A stretch of 64,000 nt of DNA from Argopecten irradians (taxonomy: Eukaryota; Mollusca; Bivalvia; Pectinida; Pectinidae): contig NC_091139.1 of the NCBI RefSeq assembly GCF_041381155.1, positions 9,920,383 to 9,984,382 on the forward strand, written 5' to 3'. The notes below the pieces were generated by a model that was not told where the DNA came from, ran no database searches, and was given only the letters and a program-made list of their open reading frames with translations. Both the position numbers and the translations under genes were made by a program. Positions 35,972 through 48,989 of this stretch are shown one piece after another; position 1 is the stretch's first letter; every line of letters begins with the position of its first letter.

Positions 35972-38900
35972 ATGGCAACAGCTGCAGAGCCAGGTTACCA
36001 TAGGAAAGGAGCATGGTCATCGCACTTGATCGATAACTTGGAGGAACAGAAAGACGAGGTAAGAGTTAGTAATGGGATCTACTTTATATACTCTGCAAAT
36101 ACATAGGTCATTAGGTGTTTACTAACACACGCTGGAAAGTCAAAGACCCACGATAGACTTATATATGGATATATATATATTACTAGTAATATATAGTGGG
36201 TCTTTGACTTAACAGCGTTCTAAACACTTATGTCCATATAATATGACATGAGCTGTCATGACCATATCTATTTTTATTTGTTTTTTGTCGACACTATAGT
36301 ATACATAAGCCTATATTGAAATATACGACATTTTCATATTTATGCTATTCATTGTGTATTTTTTAGCTATACATCAAGAACGTTAAGCTCCTGTGCTGTG
36401 AAATTTTTGGAATAATACCAACTAATAGCACCCGATAACAAACTGGCTAACTAATGTACCCATGTGTCAGCAAGAACCAGGTTAAGGTTTTAATTAATAG
36501 TTTAACGCCCTTTTAACAGCCAGGGTCATTTAAGGACCTGCCAGGTTTGTTGGTGGAGGAAAGCAAGAATACTTGCAAGAAAAACCACCGACCAGCAGTC
36601 AGTACCTGGCAAATGACTGGGTTCTAAGTGGATGTGGTCCCAGAATGATGGGGTTCTAACTGGGTGTCAGTGGTCCCAGGGTGATGGGGTTCTAAGTGGG
36701 TGTCAGTGGTCCCAGGGTGATGGGATTGTAAGTGAATGTCAGTCGTCCCAGAGAGATGGGGTTCTAACTGGGTGTCAGTGGTCCCAGAGTGATGGGGTTC
36801 TAAGTGGGTGTCAGTGGTCCCAGGGTGATGGGGTTGTAAGTGAATGTCAGTCGTTCCAGAGTGATGGGGTTCTAACTGGGTGTCAGTCGTCCCAGGGTGA
36901 TGGGGATTTAAGTGGATGTCAGTTGACAGTCCCAGAGTGATGAGGTTCTAAGTGAATGTCAGTCGTCCCAGAGTGATTGGGTTTTAACTGGGTGACAGTG
37001 ATCCCAGGGTGATGGGGTTCTAACTGGGTGTCGGTGGTCCCAGGGTGATGGGGTTGTAAGTGGGTGTTAGTGGTTCTAGGGTTATGGGGTTCTAAGTGGG
37101 TGTCAGTGGTCCCAGGGTGATGGAGTCTAAGTGGGTGTTAGTGGTTCAAGGATGATGGGGTTCTAAGTGGGTGTCAGTGGTCCCAGGATGATGGGGTTCT
37201 AAGTGGGTGTTAGTGGTTCAAGGATGATGGGATTCTGAGTGGAAGTCAGTGGTCCCAGAATGATGGGGTCTAACTGGGTGTCAGTGGTCCCAGGATTATA
37301 GGGTTCTAAGTGGATGTCAGTGGTCCCAGAGTGATGGGGTTCTAAGTGGATGTCAGTGGTCCCAGGGTGATGGTATTCTGAGTGGAAGTCAGTGGTCCAC
37401 TGGTCCCAGGGTGATGGGGTTCTAACTGGGTGTCAGTGGTCCCAGGGTGATGGGGATTTAATTTAAGTGGATGTCAGTTGACAGTCCCAGAGTGATGAGG
37501 TTCTAAGTGAATGTCAGTTGTCCCAGAGTGATTGGGTTCTAACTGGGTGTCAGTGATCCCAGGGTGATGGGGTTCTAAGTGGGTGTTGGTGGTCCCAGGG
37601 TGATGGGGTTCTAAGTTGCTGTCAGTTGTCCCAGAGTGATGGGTTTTCTAAGTGGGTGTCAGTGGTCCCCAGGGTGATGGAGTTCTAAGTGGGTGTCAGT
37701 GGTCCCAGGGTGATGGGATTCTGAGTGGAAGTCAGTGGTCCCAGAGTGATGGGGTTCTAAGTGGGTGTCAGTGGTCCCAGGGTGATGGGTTCTAAGTGGG
37801 TGTCAGTGGTCCCAGGATGATGGGGTTCTAAGTGGGTGTCAGTGGTCCGAGGATGATGGGATTCTGAGTGGAAGTCAGTGGTCCCAGAATGATGGGGTCT
37901 AACTGGGTGTCAGTGGTCCCAGGATTATAGGGTTCTAAGTGGATGTCAGTGGTCCCAGAGTGATGGGGTTCTAAGTGGGTGTCAGTGGTCCCAGGGTGAT
38001 GGGGTTCTAAGTGGGTGTCAGTGGTCCACTGGTCCCAGGGTGATGGGGTTCTAACTGGGTGTCAGTGGTCCCAGGGTGATGGAGATTTAATTTAAGTGGA
38101 TGTCAGTTGACAGTCCCAGAGTGATGAGGTTCTAAGTGAATGTCAGTGGTCCCAGGATTATAGGGTTCTAAGTGGATGTCAGTGGTCCCAGGGTGATGGG
38201 GTTCTTAGTGGGTGTCAGTGGTCCGAGGATGATGGGTTCTAAGTGGATGTCAGTGGTCCCAGGATGATGGGGTTCTAAGTGGGTGTCAGAGGTTCTAGGG
38301 TGATGGGATTCTGAGTGGAAGTCAGTGGTCCCAGAGTGATGGGGTTCTAAGTTGGTGTCAGTTGTCCCAGAGTGATGGGTTTCTAAGAGGATGTCAGTGG
38401 TCCCAGAGTGATGGGGTTCTAAGTGGGTGTCAGTGGTCCCAGGTTGGGTTTTAAAGTTTTCCAGATTGCTTGGATGTACCCTGCTCCATGTTTTTATTGT
38501 CTTTCTTACTCAAAAATAATGATAAAGGCCCAGGGACTTTGTATAAAATGTATCTCAAATGAGGATGTCAGCAAGAACCAGGACGTGTTATATCTGGTCT
38601 TTGTTACCAACAGGTTCTAGCTCTCCAGTCCATTTTTGAAAGCGAGGAAAACAGGTTGACAGTGTTTTCTTCAGCACCAGAAGAAATATCCGAGAATGAA
38701 AGCAAGGAAAATTCTAGATTGTTCCAGCTTCAGGTAAATGTTAGAAGCAATTTTATTTTCGCTTAAGTTAACAACCTCTGAAATAATCACATAAGTACAT
38801 CATTGTCAACAAAAATAATACACAATTACTTAGTACGATCTACAGTTAGTCTTAATTCTGATTATGAGTTACTTTTTTATCTTTTTCTTTTTATTATTAT

Positions 38901-41900
38901 GCCATGCTGAATCACAAACAAACTTGACATGTATATTTATGATATACTGTATTACCAAACTTACACCTTTGATGGGTGTGTGCAATGATGCAATTGTATC
39001 TTCTTTTGAATTTGTCATAGCAGCAGTTACTCATACTTGCATGTGTTCTCTATTGATAAAGAATATTTGTGCCAACAGCTGCAAGTGCCAGTCAAACAGG
39101 AGATTCACAAAGTGACATTAGATATCTGTATGCCTCTCCAGGATTCAACACAAATTACAGAACAAGGGTCGGAAGTACAGAATCCTGGTCCGGTCAACTA
39201 CAAACGATCAGACTCAGGTAAAAGTTCTTAACAAATGGTCAGATATTGATGGGTACATCTTCTTACTAAATGGTCAGTCTTCGGTAAATCTGCTTAACAA
39301 ATATTCAGTCGTCGGTAAATCTTCTTAACAAATCTTCAGATTCAGGTAAATCTTCTTAACAAATCTTCAGATTCAGGTAAATCTTCATAACAAATAGTCA
39401 GTCTCAGGTAAATCATCTGAACAAATCGTCAGACCCATTCACAGGAGTTTTATACTCATGTATTTGTCTTATCTAGGGCACAACCTTTTAGCATCCATTG
39501 TGATCTCCCACCTCACACCGCTTAATCTGACGGTGATTTTCCCACCTGAGTATCCGGCCTGTGGACCTCCACAATTCACCTTGTCCGCAATTTGGTTGTC
39601 ATGGCAACAGTTAGGGGCGCTGTGTGAAATGTTGGATAAACTGTGGGAGGAGTCCCGTGGAATGCCGATACTTTACACGTGGATCGATTGGCTGGAAAAT
39701 AATTCATTAAGGTATTTAAAGTTCAGTCAAACCTGTCTATAAAAGATACCAAAGAGACATAGCAAAAATGTCCTTTATAGACGGATATCTTTTATATAGA
39801 GGGAAATTATTTAGTTAGTTGTATTGAATTTTTGACAGATTTGTAAGTTAGTACTACGTTTATTAAACTTAACTAATTTTTTTTCGATACAATAGTTCTT
39901 CAATAAACGAAGTCAAACTCATATCACATAACTGTGATTGATACTGAAGCAGCCATACTTGTATATGTAGTTGTAGAAAGGGATTCTATATACGCTATTT
40001 CGAAATACAACATAATGATATAAATCTTGAAGACCTATGTCAGGATAATAATTTTGATATCATAATGAAGACATTCATCAATACATCACACTCCAAAAAA
40101 AGGCCTTGTAGACCACATTTATCTTATTTTGAGCAGTTTTTTAGGCCTACTAGACCACATTTTGTTTTATTTTAAGCAGTTTTCTAGGCCTACTACACCA
40201 TATTTTGTTTTATTTTGAACAGTTTTCTAGGCCTTCTAGACCATATCATATTACGGGAGACAAGTCCTGAGGATAACGTTGCAGACGAGAGAGGGGTACC
40301 GGATTGTCTTAGCATTGAGGAAGCTGTGACATCTATGATGAGGTTTGGATAATTTTTAGGGCTGACTATCGCCTACAATTTTGATTATTGCAATACTATT
40401 CCTATCACGATAGTTTAACTACTGCTGACTACAATTGCAAGAGTATTGCGATAGTATTGCATTCTGAATTATATTAAAATCAAGTTGATGAATTGGCCGA
40501 CTTGACATATATCTATTTCAGTATTAGTTTATAGTTACTTTCCTTTACCTACTAGCATCAGTACCAACTCAAACGCAATGAAGATCATGATTGAGAAGAT
40601 TGTCGGTATTTGCATTTTGATTACATAGCATGGAAAAAGTGACATTTTATTGTGAATGTTAGTCTGTTTACCAACACTCAGTGAGTACATGATTTTAGTC
40701 CAAGTTACAGAAAATTATCTGACAATAGTTTGGTGTACTATCAGCAATTGTTATCGACTTTTTGAAAATGCCATTTATTGATCGAGTTGAGATGCATACA
40801 ATCGCAATATATCGATAGTCCAATGTATTGCTACACCCCTTATTTTTTTCTGTCACCATAACTGAGTTGTAGGGTACAATTACAATATACTAGGTTTCAA
40901 TTCCATCATCTGGTTCTTCAATTATCACATTGTTGTGTTGTCGTCATTTAAATACAAGAACACTCCTGTAAATACGGGTAACGTATTCGACCCAATAAGC
41001 GCCCATGTCCCTATAAGCACCCCTCCCCCTTTTTGAGGCCTCAATTTCAATTGCCCAGGCATAAATAAGGACCAAAATTACATAAAACGGTATAGATTTG
41101 CAATAATTTTGACTTATTAGCACCTTTTCTTTTTTATACAATTTTTAAGCGCCTTGGGCGCTTATTGGGTCGAATACGGTAATAACATTATAATTGTAAC
41201 TAATACGATGAATTTACTCACAATGGAAACATGTGTGTTTAGTTGAATGTCTAAGGCAAACTTTCAAAATCCAAGTAAAATCACAAAAGTTTTTCTTTAT
41301 GAAATAATATTTACATTACATTATTTTGTACCGAGAGAAATTTCTAGTCATTGTTTTTAAATACGAATGTCAATCTTCGCTAACTATTTTTGAAATGGAA
41401 ATTGCGAAATTAAGTAGCTAGTAGTCTGTTTAAGGAAATCACAATTTAAAACAATCAATATTCATCAAAATATATTAAATAATATTTTTGATAGGTACAG
41501 TGCAGAGGAAGAAGCTTTCCAGTTTCAGAGATCGGAACATGAGTGTTGTGTCTGTTTCATGGAGTTCCCAGGCACTGATTTGTATAGGATGAAACAGTGT
41601 GGCCACCATATGTGTCGACAATGTGTACAGGAACTCTGTCAAATCCACGTCAGAGACGGAACTGTCACTGAACTTGTGTAAGTTTTACATGCATGTGTAG
41701 ATCACAATTCAATCCAGATGTGAAGTTTGATAAAGCCAACATCAGATGTGTTTTTGTTATGCATTATGTGCTTTAATGATTTTCTCTTTAAAACATTATT
41801 AAAAGCCCACTACCTTTCCGAAATCGCTTTTAATTCTTTAAATGGGAAAGTAAAACAAGATTGATAAAATTGTAGATCAACACAAGTTATTATCTTAATA

Positions 41901-44900
41901 TAAATATTACACTTAACACCCTCATCTGAATAATTGAATTAATATAGATTACATGTTTTATAATGCGGGTCGTCTTATGTTTCCTGTCGTCACCCTGATT
42001 ACTGCACAAAAGTTAATTATCATTTGCAATAGACGACACAACAGTAAAATGGACCTTCATCGTTAACAGAGATTTACATATGGAATCTAGCATTTGTTTG
42101 GTGTTGTAATTTAACCTTAGTCCATCGATGCACTTGGTATTACATTGTATTAAACTTTAATTTTTTGTTTAGGATAGTGTAGTGATACTATTGTGGTTGA
42201 TTTAGCGGTGTTATATGTTACATTGGTGTTACAGGTGCCCTGAGGCAGAATGTCAGACAGATATTCCACCTAACATTATCAGAGAAGCGGTGGGAGAGGA
42301 GCAGTATGGTCGATACGAACGTCTTGCTTTACAGGTAGGGAAAGCTGTTTAGATATGGTGACATTTTGTGGAGACAGGACAGTCATATTTGTTGTTGCAC
42401 TGACCATGCATGTTGTATAAATCTCATGATCTGTCAATCAATCAATCAATAAACATGTTATAAGGATCACAGACATGTACTGTAAAGCAAAGGAGCTATA
42501 TCGTCTGTCATCTTAATTTTACAGAAAGCACTGGACAACATGGGAGACATTGTGTGGTGTCCGCGGTGTGAAGGCGTGGTTGTAAGGGAGAGTGACAACG
42601 CTCTCAACCTTGCCTACTGTATTGCCTGTCAGTTCTCATTCTGTACCATCTGTAAGAAACTCTGGCATCAGGTAAGTCGATGCTAAAACTATTTTCTGAT
42701 ATGAAAAAGAACAGATTTTAATCCTGTACAAATAATTATGAATTGAAATTAATACACTTGTATCAGAAAATGCACTTGTTCAGTCGTCTAAGACAAAGTC
42801 TTAAAGATGCTCCACCGCTGACAAATGGTGTTTTTTCACTATCAAAAACAGGAGGAGACGATTTAGTATTTGTCTTCTTTTACAAAAGTTACTTACTTTA
42901 CACCATTACCAAAGTTAAAAAGTTTGAGCTTCTAATTTTAATTCAAGTTACAAATATGAAAAATAATTAATTGCATCCCGAAAAAAATCTGTGGCACTAT
43001 ATCCTATATGGAATGAAGTACTGATTGCGCATACACCAAAGGCAAAATAAATCATTTCATGTTATTTTTTTGTTTTAATTAGGCATATATATACACGATT
43101 AAACACCAATTATTGTTCAAATGAAGAATATCATTTATGCTCTGTCGGCAGTGGAGCATCTTTAATTGACATTCCCATTTTATCTTGTCTGATCTTCAGC
43201 ATAGTTAATAGTGTCGCCATCAATAATTTTAATTTCAGTAGTAACATCAATTTTTAATTCCTTGATAATAATAACTGTTAAGCAAAAATGGAACAGACAT
43301 TTTGATGATGTCATTAAGAAATGACCAGTTCTCCACAAAAATGGTGTCTTCATTTGTTGTCGAGTTTTAAAGTTATATGTGCCGTAACTGGACGAAAATT
43401 TTGACAGGTTATTTTTTCTTCATTAATCTATTGAAAACCGTAAGGTTTGATGAATTTAGCCGTGAAAATCATTCAAATGGTGCCAGATGTCTGAAAAACG
43501 TTAGTTGCAACACAGAATTTAAGTACTGTAAAATTGTTGGTTTTTATGCCTTATGTATGTTTATATGGAACATACCTGCAGAAATCACTTTACAATGACT
43601 ATAATAACGCTATAAAAATGCTAAATGAAATTGTAGACCACGATTTGGCTTTATGGTCCGACCGTATGTACTCATTTCACTTCACTATAGATGTACATAT
43701 AATGATTTTTGGCAGTACTGCCAAAAATCATTTTCAGCTCTTATATGTACTCGTAAAATTAAAACGTAAGCATTGAAAATACTGTATTTCTCAAAATGTT
43801 GGTAACTTTTGGTAATAAATAACATATCAAAAGCTCATCTTGATTCGTGAGTATGAAAAATACAGCACATATAACTTAAATCGTCTGCTGCATATACTCC
43901 TTACATCTAATACGATTGTAACTAATATTGCCAGCTAGTTTCTGTCAATTGGGTGAGTTGAAAAACTCAAAAATTGTATGTTGGTGAGGGTTTTGTTTTG
44001 AATAATATTAGAACTTTTTTCGAACAGCTTTGTTCAACATCAAAATTATTGAACCATAGAAAATTTGTATTTGTTTGTGTTAATGCTATTTTCACCACCA
44101 ATCCTTACGCTTTCTCTTTATCAATATATACTTCAATATCAAATGATGATTATTTTTTCTCAGCTAGTTTTCATACTTAATCCGACTTTTTGATTGGCTG
44201 GTTCTTTTTCTTAATAACTCTATGAAGAAGAAATCTGAGAATGTTGTGAAAATCTGATGTAATCCTGACGTCACAATAGAGACGTGGACATTGGGTATTG
44301 ATTTGTTCCGTATACATTAAATAATGCTTTTGAAAACAGACCTGAGGTAAAAGACAATAGAAGGCTGTCATGATGTGTGCATGGTTTTACTTGCATACAT
44401 AAGTGAGCAACACAAGAGTGTAGTACAAAAATCTTATTTTAATTAATATAAGACTTTTGCTTTCTTTATTTTAAAATCTTTTCGTTTATTTTTAAGAATT
44501 TTGATAAAGAAGAATGTCAAATAAACATATATATGGTTTTTCTTTGATCAGTTCAGTTGAATATTGTTGAATATCGATATCAAAGTCGGTCACAAGAGAT
44601 TTGACTGCTGATAGATACACAAAGCTTTGAATTGAGCTTAATTTTCATATAGCACACAGTATCTGTTTTCTGGGGAATAGAAATCTAAAAACAGCTTAAT
44701 GTAATGATTTAGTCATATATTTATCATTAGAAAATTATTAATTTTTTCACTATAATGATAATTATAATTGTAAAAACAGAATGGTGTATCTTATTGTCAT
44801 ATAATCAACATAAATTAAAACTAAAAATTATTTTGAATTATATTATCATTTGTGGCAGTATTGCAAAAAAAATATTACATTTACATATATGGTTAAGTGA

Positions 44901-46813
44901 AACAAATACATACAGTCAGACCATGAAGTCAAATTATATATATATGGTCTACAATGTCATTTCTTATAATTATGTTTGATTCAATTAAGCTGTACTTTGT
45001 ATGGTTTGAGTCTAAGGGATTACATCCAGTAACCTTTTAACTCTGTAATTTAAATGAGGTTGACATACAACATGCTTATTTTAATGCAGTTGACCTATAC
45101 TACATGTATATCTGAGCTATATGGATACACTGTTCTTGCCATTATAATGCAACAAACTCTGTCCTATGAGCTGACATGAAATGCTATATATTTTTGGGTA
45201 TATTTTTTCATCTCTTGGTTCCAATAAACATACAAAACAATCACATTTATGTAAACTAATGTTCAAAATGAAATTTGTTGGTTGCAACTTTGGGGGTGTC
45301 ACTATAATCATGAAATCCATATATACATGTGCGGCATATATGTTCATTTCGATAATTAATGTAATGGCCTTGAAATCATCTTTTTTGCCTTTTCCTCAAA
45401 TACATATTAAAATCATATACGAATAACAAAAAAAACAATTACACAGAAGCTGTATTTTCAGTACATCAGAATGAAATCACTGAATACACTGAATTTAATG
45501 AGACACTGTTTCATGTTTGATACCTTATTATTATTCAAAATATGATTGCAGAATTTACTCTTTGTGTTTATTCCCCATAATGCATGCTTCTTAGATTAAT
45601 ACCACAATCTATTTTTCATAAATCAGACTGAATTCGATCATTATGATAAAAACAGACACAAACAGTGTTAAATTATGATACTTATGTTGAAATAAAATAC
45701 CTAAAATAAGCTTTTATTACCTAATGATGGCTTGAAAAGTATACATGAAAATTAAAGTGTATTTTGATATTTTCAACATTTACAAAATAATTTTAAATAT
45801 AGATGGCTTATGATATTGTGTAAAATACAGATAACCTTGAGTGAGTTCAGGTTGTAAATATTAAGCATTGGCTTTCCGTTGGCATTCATAGTCAATATGA
45901 ATACCAACTGGAGGGAGGCAAATTTCATGATGTGCTTTAGCTTCATGGACATTGCTAATGATACAAAAAAAGCCTTTCAATCAATATCAATTAAATATGC
46001 AGGAATGAAAGAAATAATATGCATATGCACGAAGAAGGTTGTATATAGGATACTACCCAATTGATGTTGTCAGAGTAAATTGAAGATTGCCATAAAGGGA
46101 TATGATAAAGGAAAGGAAAGGAAGGAAATATTTATAAATCATTGACTCATGGTTGACCCTATTTTGTGATTTGCTATTTGTTTATCAATAATGAAATAAA
46201 TTGTCATCTTATGATAGAGTGCTTGCATTTATAATACAACACTTTTACCTGGAATTTATAGTTGTCCATCTGGGAATTTACATGGTGTGTATGATATGAT
46301 GTTCACCAATATCAAATTCATTTATCTAAGGAATTGCAATGTCTTTCGATTATTGTATCGCATAATGCATGTTTTTTGTTTTGAGTAGAATTAAGGAAAT
46401 AGAAAATTAACTCTAAAAAGGTGTATAAAAAATTTCTTTACCATTGCAATTTGACAACAATTGATGGCCATGCTGTTGTGCATTGAGATTTATCATTTAT
46501 GTTAACAATGCAAATCAGAATTCTTGGTTTGTAACGTTTTTTAAGCTTAAGTCTTAGTACTCTCAGTACTTTGATTACTGATGAACATTATTGTCACCCA
46601 ACTCTGTTAATCACTGCAGGGAGAGAGATGTATGGATATACAGGAGACTCTGAAAGAAATGGAGGGAAAACTGAAAGCTCAGAAAGAGTCTGAACGTGGA
46701 GCTATAAAACGTAAAATGCAACGACTACAGGAAGAAGCAAGTAGCAATATATACATTCAGAACAAGGCAAAGACTTGTCCTTCTTGTCAGTCCAGCTTAC
46801 AGAAAATTAGTGG
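35972..46813 (+). CDS. RNF14: RBR E3 ubiquitin ligase RNF14 (3' exon missing)
   Basis: Nine exons join in frame: 35972-36058, 38614-38733, 39079-39217, 39477-39711, 40223-40342, 41495-41677, 42235-42334, 42525-42671, 46620-46813. They give 445 residues. The N-terminal RWD domain spans exons 1-4 (EEQKDEVLALQSIFES, VIFPPEYPACGPPQFTLS). RING1 starts CCVCFMEF with CGHHMCRQC and closes with CPEAEC; the IBR has CPRC, CIAC, CTIC and KKLWHQGERC. RING2 begins CPSC and stops at a phase-2 donor just before the expected G-C-N-K-M segment with the catalytic cysteine. RNF14 moves ubiquitin from E2 to substrate through that cysteine; it is known as an androgen receptor partner and in clearing stalled ribosomes. 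The order and spacing of domains follow human RNF14 (474 residues). About 50 C-terminal residues are unaccounted for; a 33-N gap lies 2.2 kb downstream. Confidence 0.93.
36131..36216. mobile_element. Small palindromic MITE, RNF14 intron 1
   Basis: Arms GCTGGAAAGTCAAAGACCCA and its near-perfect reverse complement (GTGGGTCTTTGACTTAACAGC without the last bases) enclose about 45 bp of TA-rich sequence. It could fold into a hairpin. Confidence 0.6.
36501..36612 (-). mobile_element. SINE fragment (3' half)
   Basis: On the minus strand it reads GCCAGGTACTGACTGCTGG, GTGGTTTTTCTTGCAAG, CCTCCACCAACAAACCTGGC and AGGGCGTTAAACTA, matching the body and tail of the SINE at 14804-15023. The tRNA-like part is missing. 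A 36-bp minisatellite starts at its broken edge. Confidence 0.78.
36618..38450 (+). repeat. 36-bp minisatellite, RNF14 intron 1
   Basis: About 50 copies of a 36-bp unit built from GTGATGGGGTTCTAAGTGGG, TGTCAGTGGT and CCCAGG, with variants (AACTGGG, GAATGTCAG, GATTATAGGG). Higher-order blocks recur, for example around 37400-37530 and 38030-38150. As 36 is a multiple of three, open frames of up to 102 codons appear, but these are repeat by-products. Confidence 0.93.
39208..39431 (+). repeat. 31-bp tandem array that includes the RNF14 exon 3 donor
   Basis: Seven units each begin TCAG and carry GTAAA or a relative followed by CTTAACAAAT. The first unit contains the real exon 3 end (TCAGACTCAG then GTAAAAG). 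Units 5-7 keep a perfect CAG-GTAAAT donor; units 3 and 4 read TCG-GTAAAT. Use of a later donor would add a TAA stop found within the first unit. Confidence 0.85.
39724..39800 (+). mobile_element. Remnant of a CAGTCAAACCTG TIR element
   Basis: CAGTCAAACCTGTCTATAAA begins 13 bp past the exon 4 donor of RNF14, with an internal inverted echo (GATACC, TATAGACGGATATC). A matching right terminus is not found. It is related to the ends at 16938-18075 and 56998-57172. Confidence 0.55.
40981..41179. mobile_element. TA-flanked MITE, about 200 bp, RNF14 intron 5
   Basis: Left CGTATTCGACCCAATAAGCG and right CGCTTATTGGGTCGAATACG are inverted, with TA on both sides. The start CCGTATT and the AATAAG motif resemble the ends of the 3.6-kb element at 11690-15333, so it may be a distant internally deleted relative. 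Confidence 0.8.
41806..42190 (+). repeat. Dispersed repeat (CACTACCTTTCCGAAA family), RNF14 intron 6
   Basis: Homologous over about 350 bp to 24821-25175: CCCACTACCTTTCCGAAATC at the start, GTCTTATGTTTCCTGTCGTC in the middle and TTTGGTGTTGTAA near the end. Divergence suggests an old insertion. Confidence 0.68.
42801..43166 (+). mobile_element. TTAA MITE (AGATGCTCCACCGC family), RNF14 intron 8
   Basis: The ends AGATGCTCCACCGC and GCAGTGGAGCATCT lie between two TTAA sites. This copy best shows the family structure: 358 bp, AT-rich, no ORF. Confidence 0.85.
44161..44290 (+). repeat. Dispersed repeat shared with 54271-54420 (inverted)
   Basis: The segment with TTTTCATACTTAATCCGACT, TTCTTTTTCTT, AAATCTGAGAATG and GTCACAATAGAGAC matches the reverse complement of 54271-54420 with scattered changes. 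One copy is in an RNF14 intron and the other in the ALG6 intron nearest the 3' end. Element type unknown. Confidence 0.6.
44430..46610. other. AT-rich part of RNF14 intron 8, no gene
   Basis: About 2.2 kb of AT-rich intron sequence before RNF14 exon 9. Small ORFs occur on both strands but none resembles a protein or continues across splice sites. Confidence 0.55.
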
Positions 46814-47284
46814 GTAAGTGTCATTGAAGGTGTACAATATAATGAGTCAATAGTGTATAATTTCACAAAATTAATCGTCTTGCAAAATTGATCAAAATCG
46901 TGGTTATATATGTTACAGCCAAGTCAAATGAATGATGTTTTCAAAGGCTACAGAGATAATTCGCAAAATTAAACCCCCATGAATAAGTTTCAAACATTAA
47001 ATTGTGAAATTTGTCCCATGATATTTGACAACTGTACAGTGTCAATGTCAGGAAAATATTGTGTACTTAAAAACGAAAGAATAACAGTAGGTCAATGAAA
47101 TAAGGAATGTCGGACAATTAATGGGTGATTGTCTTATTTATAAAAATCCTAGAAAATATACATTTTTTTTATATCAGAGACAGAAAAATTAAGAAAATAG
47201 TGACAGATTCTTTCCACTGCCATTCACATATTTTTTGTTTTGTTTGACCTTTCAGAATTTCTCTATCATCCCTGTGTTATTCTC

Positions 47285-48335
47285 CAAAGGTGAGATTTCT
47301 CCCTCACCTTGAAAGAAAATATCATTTCCTCACCTCCAAAGGTGAGATTTTTCTCTCACCACCGAGGTGAGATCTAACCCTTACCTTCAAAGATCAGATA
47401 TCTTCATCATTCTTGAAGGTCAGAACTCCTCCCCACCTCCAAAGGTCAAATCTCTCGCTCACCTACAATGGTCAAATCTCTCACTCAGCTCGAAAAGACA
47501 AACTCTCGCTCACCTCATAAGATCAAATCTCTAACTCACCTCCAAAAATCAGATCTCTTCTTCATCTCCAAAGGCAATATCTTTCCCTCACACCCAAAGG
47601 TGAGATTTTTCTTTTACCACCGGCAGGTGAGATATCTCCTTCAACCTCATTTGTGAGATATCTCCCTCAACCCCAAAGATGAGATACCTCCCTCAACCCC
47701 AAAGGTGATATATCTCCCACAACCTCATTTGTGAGATATCTACTTCAGCCCCATTTGTGAGGTGTCTCCCTCAACCCCAATGGTGAGATATCTCCCTCAA
47801 CCCCATTTGTGAGGTGTCTCCCTCAACCCCAATGGTGAGATATCTCCCTCATCCAAAAGGTGAGTTATATCCCTCAACCCCATTTGTGAGATGTCTCCTT
47901 CAACCTCATTTTTGAGATATCTCCCTCAACCCCACAGGTGAGATACCTCCCTCAACCCCAAAAGTGATATATCTCCCACAACCTCATTTGTGAGATATCT
48001 CCCTCAACCCCATTTGTGAGGTGTCTCCCTCAACCCCAATGGTGAGATATCTCCCTCATCCCAAAGGTGAGATATATCCCTAAAACCCATTTGTGAGATG
48101 TCTCCCTCAACCCAAAAGGTGAGATTTGTCCCTCAACCCCATTTGTGATATGTCTCCCTCAAACCAAAAGGAGAGATATCTCCCTCAACCTCATTTGTGA
48201 GATATCTCCCTCATCCCAAAGGTAAGATATCTCCCTCATCCCAAAGGTAAGATATCTCCCTCATCCCAAAGGTAAGATATCTCCCTCATCCCAAAGGTAA
48301 GATATCTCCCTCATCCCAAAGGTGAGATATAATCC
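47285..48335 (+). repeat. 26-27-bp minisatellite downstream of RNF14 exon 9
   Basis: About 40 units of the form GTGAGATATCTCCCTCAACC then CCAAAG or CCATTTGT. The first third is degenerate (variants with TCAAATCTCTC); the last units, near 48200-48310, are five almost identical copies ending CATCCCAAAGGTAA. It lies where the next RNF14 intron should be. Confidence 0.9.
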
Positions 48336-48815
48336 TCACCACTAAAGATTTATTTATAAGAATTAGATATGAGATTGGTTTCTATGTCTATATTTATGTA
48401 AATTGTATATATCTATATTCATACCACATGACACATACACAACCAACAAAGTTGGAATTAACCTGTCTGTCTGCAGCTGTCCAATGTCCTCAAATTCAAT
48501 TTTTCACAATGATGATAGGGGTCATGCAAATTTTGGCTGTCACAGTATCCAGGTCACTATATAGGTCATAGAATCTATTTTGTTCAAACTTGGTCAAGCA
48601 ATATAACATATGGACACCTGTTATTTCACACATCACATGGAAACAAAACAGAGGCTTCTGTTTGGTCAAAATTAAGATATTGTCCAATTAAGTTGAAAAT
48701 TGTTATGTAGTCTAGGAATTTTAAAGGGTGACAACACAATGGTTTAGTTTTGAAGATATCATATATAATTTGATTGCCATGGTTACCAAATTATTGGTAG
48801 AAGGGGGTATAAGTT

Positions 48816-48989
48816 AACCAATTTTGGCTACATTTCTAGTTGATATTTTTTTTGCCTTCCATATATGTAAATACGAAAACTTATTTGTTGATTATATATG
48901 TACATAACCAATTTTGGCTACATTTCTAGTTGATATTTTTTTTGCCTTCCATATATGTGAATATGAAAACTTATTTGTTGTTTATATCT
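48816..48989 (+). repeat. 90-bp direct duplication abutting the assembly gap
   Basis: Copies start at 48816 and 48906 with AACCAATTTTGGCTACATTT and differ at few bases. The second copy runs straight into the run of N, so the gap edge lies in duplicated sequence. Confidence 0.85.

Noticed and set aside
36632..36940. 102-codon ORF with SQGDGVLSGCQW repeats
   Set aside because: It is translated from the 36-bp minisatellite in RNF14 intron 1, without splice signals of its own.
47285..48335. CRISPR-like regular repeats
   Set aside because: Units are contiguous with no unique spacers, and the setting is a eukaryotic intron; it is a minisatellite.
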